27,199 nt of DNA from Cerioporus squamosus (Eukaryota; Basidiomycota; Agaricomycetes; Polyporales; Polyporaceae), in the NCBI GenBank assembly GCA_022592435.1, contig JABYQS010000363.1, positions 1 through 27,199 of the forward strand, in the 5' to 3' direction. Below are positions 19,589-27,199 of this stretch, piece after piece. The position numbers and the translations under genes were made by a program. The notes below the pieces were generated by a model. The model did not search any database, was not told the DNA's origin, and saw nothing but the letters and a program-made list of their open reading frames with translations. How positions within the stretch are numbered: the stretch's first letter is position 1; every line of letters begins with the position of its first letter.

Positions 19589-21688
19589 GCTTGAGCTCGC
19601 GTACGCGTCTTGCCCCGCTTGCTGCTCGCGCTGTGTGCTTCGGACGCTGGCTATCATTATGGATCAGGTCTGCTTTCGTCTGGTACTACTGCTTGCTGCC
19701 TGTAGGGTTATGTTCGGCGACGCATCGCATGCACTGCAACCATCTCATTTGAAACCATCTATCATAACTCCTCCCGGAGGCTTGGCCTTCGTGCTGGGGT
19801 CTCTGCGGCGCGATGTCTTCGCACAGTATGCGGTACTGAGCGGTGGGTTTGGCACAATTTGAAGTGAAGCTTCAAGCTTCATAAGCCTGTAGATTCTCCG
19901 GAGTATGTACCGGCGCACGTTGTTCTATCTTGCGTCTAAGTACAGACCTGCAATCGTCCTGTACATCCTCCGTGCTGCGGACCGACGGCGGCACGCCCAT
20001 CTCCCTGCCCTGTCATGTCGCGGGTTCTAGTACTAGCCCGCCCGGCTGTTCGCGTCCTCTGCGCACCCAAATGGTGCTCGCACCAGTGACCAGAGTGACG
20101 GATACCGGGGTCCGGCCCAGCCCCAGCCGCAATTGCAATAATGCGGGACGCGTACGCACAGGGCCAGGGAAGGCGCTGCGTTCTGCAAGTGCAAAAGAGG
20201 GGGATGCGCGACGTGCCGTTCCCACAGACCCGTGGTACCCATCGAGCATCCTCGGTCACAAGGGCCCTCTCTTCGAGTTCTTTCGGGGTCTGCGCTGGGT
20301 GATGGACCGCGTCCCATCACGCGCGCACGGACGCACGAAGGCAAGGAACCATGGCAGTGGGCACTACTGAGGCCTGAGGTGCGTATGCAGTATCGACGCC
20401 CCGGCCCCGGGGTAACTTGCGCTGAGCATCATCCACTGTCTGGAGAACAAGGCGGGACGGGGAGGCCCGACAGGCCGCCGGCCTTTTTTTGTCGTCGGCT
20501 TGGAAGGTGTCAAATGGACGAGGACCTGGGGGCTCGGGGTTCCTGTGCGGTCCTAACGATTGACAGGCGGGCAGAACGGGGATTGCGCCGACTGGGCGAG
20601 CCGAGCCCGCGATTGCGTATGTACGCACTTGTCGCTATCGCGCGCCGTGGCCAGAAGAGAGCTCGCAGATGGCGTGACGGAGCTAGTACTGTAGTGTTCC
20701 TAGTGCTGCCTGTGCACCGTCCCTTGGAGCGTGCGGCGCGCGCGCATGTGAACGCATGGGCAGAGGGTCGACCCGGCTCGTCAACGCGTCACAGGCTGAG
20801 GCTGTAATGTGTCTGCCACAACATAACCATACGGCAGATAGTGGTGATCAATGAGCATGCGAGCAAATGGGGAGCACGCACCTGACGACTATTGGTATAG
20901 ATACAGTTTGTTCCCTGCGGGGAGGTGCCATTGGGCCTGGGCACAGAAGCCCCCCCTGGCTGCAGATCCGGGCAGCGGCTGCGGAAGAGAGAGGGAGATG
21001 CAGCGGGGCGATCCCGGGGCCGTGTTGCTCTGACCCTCAACGTAAGCAGCTGCCCACGTCCGGCGGGGGAGTGATTCCGCGCACGGACCAATTGGAGGCA
21101 CCGGCGCACCCAGTGCAAATTGCGCACGTTCATCCGTGCGGTCCCCCCTCCACAACAGCGCGCTGGTTGAGCGATGTTGCATCTATGTATATAAGCTTAG
21201 TAGACGAAACAAGAGACTGGGACCTAGGATAGATACAAGATGAGGCATCGAGAGGATGAGGAGACTGAGGAGAGGCAATAAGACAAATAAGCAGTCGGAT
21301 GGGTGTCGCGGTCAACGTCGGCAAGTAATACTATGCTAGGGTCGGAGGGGAATGAAAGAGGGTGGGGCGAGGGGACGAGAGAGAGTGGAGAGACTTGGCT
21401 CGACGAAGGTGAAGAAACCCGATCGGATCATGAGGGAAAAGCCGGCATCCGAGTAGAAAAGAGAGGTGTTTGCGCACTAATGATGCATGTTGTACATGGG
21501 GATGGACCTCCAAAAATTGTAGCGGCGAAGAGCTCCAACTAGTGACGAACGGGATAGCGACCATGCGACGGCGATAGCAATACTGTATGTAGACGAGTGG
21601 GAGAGTATACAACGGCAGCATGGGCCTGTCCATATCGTACCGACGACACCATTGAGGGACTGAGATTGAGGGAAGGCATGAGGATCGT
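19589..21688. other. GC-rich intergenic region of about 2.1 kb
   Basis: No supported gene between two converging genes. Long open frames at 19930-20370, 20232-20807 and on the minus strand are products of high GC and show no domain, splice structure or start context. The part from about 21240 to 21680 probably includes the 3' UTR of the minus-strand kinase. Confidence 0.5.
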
Positions 21689-23688
21689 TCAGTATTCGTT
21701 AGGTATTTGGAGCGAGAAGTATGGATGGTTGAGGGCCTCCTTAACTGTGATCCTTTGTGCGGGATCGAACGTGAGGAGCTTCTTGACCAGGTCAAGGAAG
21801 TGGCGGTTGACAGGGTCTGTAGCCGGGATTATCTCCTGACGAGGTGAACGGTGTCAAGATACGCTCAACACAATAAGACGGCCGACACATACCTGCAAAC
21901 TCCGGCAAGCACGCACTTCCTTCTTGCTTGCTCGGGTGGCCTTCGGCTTAGGCCAGTCGAGCTTGCTCCCTTCCTTGAAGTACTCGGGCTTTGCGCGTGC
22001 TCCGGAGCGTGCAAAGCGTTCCGGCATCTTGCCCATGACCTGCTCCATCATAGCTAGATGCTCGAGGTTGTCGTGCGTCTGGAACAGCGCCACACCGGTG
22101 TAGAACTCGACAAGGATGCAACCAAGGGAGAAGACGTCGCAAGGGTATGACCAACCGAGTCCTGAGGTTCCTCAAGCGATCAGCGAGGGCCAGTTGACAG
22201 GGATGCAAAGCGTACCAAGAATGATCTCGGGGGCGCGATAGTGCCGTGTTGACACGACACTGGAATGGTACTCGTCTTCGAAGGTCGCAGACCCGAAGTC
22301 GATAAGGCGAATATCCGTCGAGTGTAGTATCCGCTTGCTTCGTGTTGGCGCGCCGCGCTGCGAAACGCTCTCGTCGTCAGCGAGCACCGGTGCAAAAACC
22401 ATGAAATACCCACCTTCGATGATGTGGGAACTTGCACAACCTGATAGTCATTGTTTACCAATAAGATATTTTCGGGCTTGAGGTCTGTATGAATCAAATG
22501 GAGTTCGTGGAGGACTGTACGAGCAGAAGGTGAGCCACGACACTGGAGGCAATGTTGTGCGAAAACTTACATGCTACACTGCCAAGAAGTTGCCTGGCGA
22601 AATCTTGTATGTGATGACGTGGGAAGGGGGCGAAGTCGTTCTCCTTGAGAAAATCGTACACGCACATGCCCAGCAGTTCCGAGACTAGGCAGATGTGGTT
22701 GCGGTGGTCGAACCACGCGAGCAAGTGTATGCATTTGCTGAAGCGCGTGTTAGTGATCCGTCCAGGCATTCTCGGGCCCTTGCCCCATCGCGGGAACGTA
22801 CTGTCGATTGTAGGGGTCCCGCTCCTTGAGCTTCTGCAGGACCCGTACCTCAATCTTACTTGCGTCGCGGTACTTGGGGATGGCCCGGATGATCTTGATA
22901 GCTACCCTCTTGTTCGTTTCGGTGTCGACAGCCTCTACAACCTTCCCGAAGGTCCCCTGACCCAGAAGACGGACAGTCCGGTCTTTGCGGGACGAGTGAG
23001 ATAGACTTCACGAGACCTGAAAACGGCACTCACATCGACGATATATAATGTCATCGGGGACGATGATATAGTGGCCCTCTTTGTCGTCGCAGGGCACCTG
23101 CGCCTTTGACGCCTGATGTACATGATAGATGGATCAGCGATGCTCGAACTAGAGAGCAATGGAACCGCATACATCGTCGACGAGGACGCCGCTGCCGCTG
23201 GCAAACGACTTGTTCGGTGCGATGGCGTTAGAAAGGTGCCCGTTGGTGACCGCCTTCTTGGACAAGGAGCCGATGTCATCCGCGGGATCCCTCTTACGCT
23301 TCTTGGGGGCAGGGGCGACGGTGATTCCTGAAGACGTACTGGCCGACAGAGCCTGCGCTTCTGCTGCTGCTCGCGCCCTGGTGCGGATTGGTGCAGAGTA
23401 GACCGGAGGTTGGTATGACGCGGAGTACATGGCAGTGTGGGTAGTCGCGGGGGAGACGGTGGACGGCGGAGGAGTGTCGTCTATGACGATCACATCTCGA
23501 AGCCTGCCGGAGCTGTCGACTTCCTGGACCTCACTATACGTGACCGTGAACTGCTGCCGCTTGCGCTTGCGGGCCGTGACGGGGGGAGTGGGCATTGCGC
23601 CGATGTTGCTCATTGGTGGTGGGCGATGGGACGGGTGCGTGTACTGTGGGAGGAGCTGGGGAGCCATTTGGTGCACGGCGGCCTGCAT
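21689..23688 (-). CDS. LAMMER (CLK/Kns1/Lkh1-type) dual-specificity protein kinase
   Basis: Nuclear dual-specificity kinase, 533 aa from the chosen Met. Exons (-): 23688-23173, 23112-23034, 22982-22802, 22737-22571, 22514-22414, 22357-22216, 22161-21893 and 21835-21689. Total 1602 nt, all phases consistent. The N-terminal 190 residues are low-complexity and carry basic nuclear-signal-like motifs (ARKRKRQQ and PKKRKRDP). The kinase domain has [14 protein letters not shown], catalytic loop [18 protein letters not shown] and [10 protein letters not shown]. The family signature reads EHLAMMEQ (about residues 430-437), with Q in place of the R of the classic EHLAMMER. It ends [18 protein letters not shown] kinases phosphorylate SR proteins and regulators of growth and flocculation. 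An upstream in-frame Met at 23796 would add 36 residues; I prefer 23688 because the extra part is pyrimidine-rich and leader-like. Confidence 0.93.
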
Positions 23689-24505
23689 GGACGTAGGCTG
23701 GCGAGGTGCAGAGGAGATGGTGGTCCGGGAGAAAGAGAGGGAGAGCACTGATATAGCGAGAACAGTTGCGAGTGAGAGTGTCGTCGCCCACGGCATCCTT
23801 ATTTGTTGTTTGGTTCTAGAGAGCCACGCCTTCAGCCACTCTTACGCAAACCGCCCTTTTCTCGCCCATTTTCTCGGTTTTCGCTGCTCGGACGTCTTCT
23901 GCTGCCCGTGTGGGACGCCACAGTCGGCCTAGATAATGCATACAGGCTCGCTATAGTACACGGCTCGCTACAAGAGTCGTCCAGTTTGCCTCCAGTCAGC
24001 CCATTACCCGGGCGTCTACGCTATCAGCCGGGGTGCACCCGGAAAGCCCGTTTGGCAGCCCGCACGACCGCACTCCGTATGTACACGTTCGCCATCTGTG
24101 GCGAGCTGCAGGGCATGTGGGCAGGCCGTGTGTCCTGAGCAGGAGACGCAATACAGCACTTGGGCGACAGCCTCAGTAAGCGGGGCGAGTGGCGCTGGTT
24201 CTCGCCCAAGGCGCCCGGCCCGGCAGGCTTTTCGCGTCGCACAGCCCACTGAGCTCGTCGCAGGCCGCAATGTTCCCGCTCTGCACCTGATCAGCCGCCG
24301 CCCCGAGCCAGACGTCGCACACAGGCGCGGAGACAGCGACCACAGCGAGAGAGGCAGCCCAAATCGTCTGTCGCGCAAGTTCCACCCCACATCGCCAAAC
24401 AAAGCGTAAACAAGCGGTCTCCAGCCCCGACATCGTCGCCGACGGCGAGCTCCTGTCCTCCCGCGCCCGCAACGCCCCTTCCGTCACTGCCCGATATCGC
24501 TCGCA
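23689..24505. promoter_or_regulatory. Divergent promoter region shared by the LAMMER kinase and the MYST acetyltransferase
   Basis: About 0.8 kb lies between the two divergent starts. I see no canonical TATA on either side, which is common for housekeeping regulators. Open frames on both strands (for example 24016-24487) overlap each other and are not supported as genes. Upstream non-coding leader exons may lie here. Confidence 0.45.

Positions 24506-27199
<2,694 letters not shown>

Noticed and set aside
20232..20807. 191-codon plus-strand open frame
   Set aside because: It is Arg/Gly/Pro-rich, as expected by chance at high GC. No conserved motif or splice structure was seen.

Overview
The window is nuclear DNA from a filamentous basidiomycete, most likely a wood-associated Agaricomycete of the polypore type. 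Genes are split by many 45-75 nt introns with GTRCGT/GTAAGT donors. The gene content fits too: thaumatin-like secreted proteins, a polyporopepsin-type aspartic protease, a LAMMER kinase, a MYST acetyltransferase with two PHD fingers, and an intron-containing tRNA-Ala. There is no bacterial operon structure. All exon coordinates are my own splice models, built from donor/acceptor sequences, codon phase and recalled family conservation; no alignment was run.

Layout, left to right. (1) 0.9-5.3 kb: a tandem pair of six-exon thaumatin-like genes (+) with nearly identical exon lengths, matching TATA boxes and a shared 5' leader; the first copy carries a 1-nt frame break. (2) 5.3-8.3 kb: no gene found. 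(3) 8.3-9.7 kb: thioredoxin-fold/peroxiredoxin-like gene (-) whose redox-active WCxPC motif depends on a 10-nt microexon. (4) 10.2 kb: tRNA-Ala(TGC) (-) with a 28-nt intron. (5) 11.0-12.4 kb: DUF1295/steroid 5-alpha-reductase-like membrane enzyme (-). (6) 12.5-15.3 kb: gene-poor, with a possible acidic hypothetical gene and a decayed fragment of the indole-3-glycerol-phosphate synthase domain of TRP1. (7) 15.8-17.1 kb: crotonase-fold enoyl-CoA isomerase/hydratase (+) with a PTS1-like tail. (8) 17.7-19.6 kb: A1 aspartic protease (+) with a long Lys/Gly/Ala-rich pro-region. (9) 19.6-21.7 kb: GC-rich intergenic. (10) 21.7-23.7 kb: LAMMER/CLK kinase (-), divergent from (11) 24.5-27.2 kb: double-PHD MYST acetyltransferase (+), cut by the window edge.

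The genes do not form an obvious pathway cluster. Two secreted activities (thaumatin-like proteins and an aspartic protease) sit among housekeeping redox, lipid, kinase and chromatin genes.

The most notable observations are the 10-nt microexon carrying the first catalytic Cys, and a run of single-base losses in short homopolymers that break the MYST gene about seven times and the first thaumatin gene once, while neighbouring genes read cleanly. The second pattern looks like consensus error or recent decay. I did not find a convincing undescribed multi-gene system.
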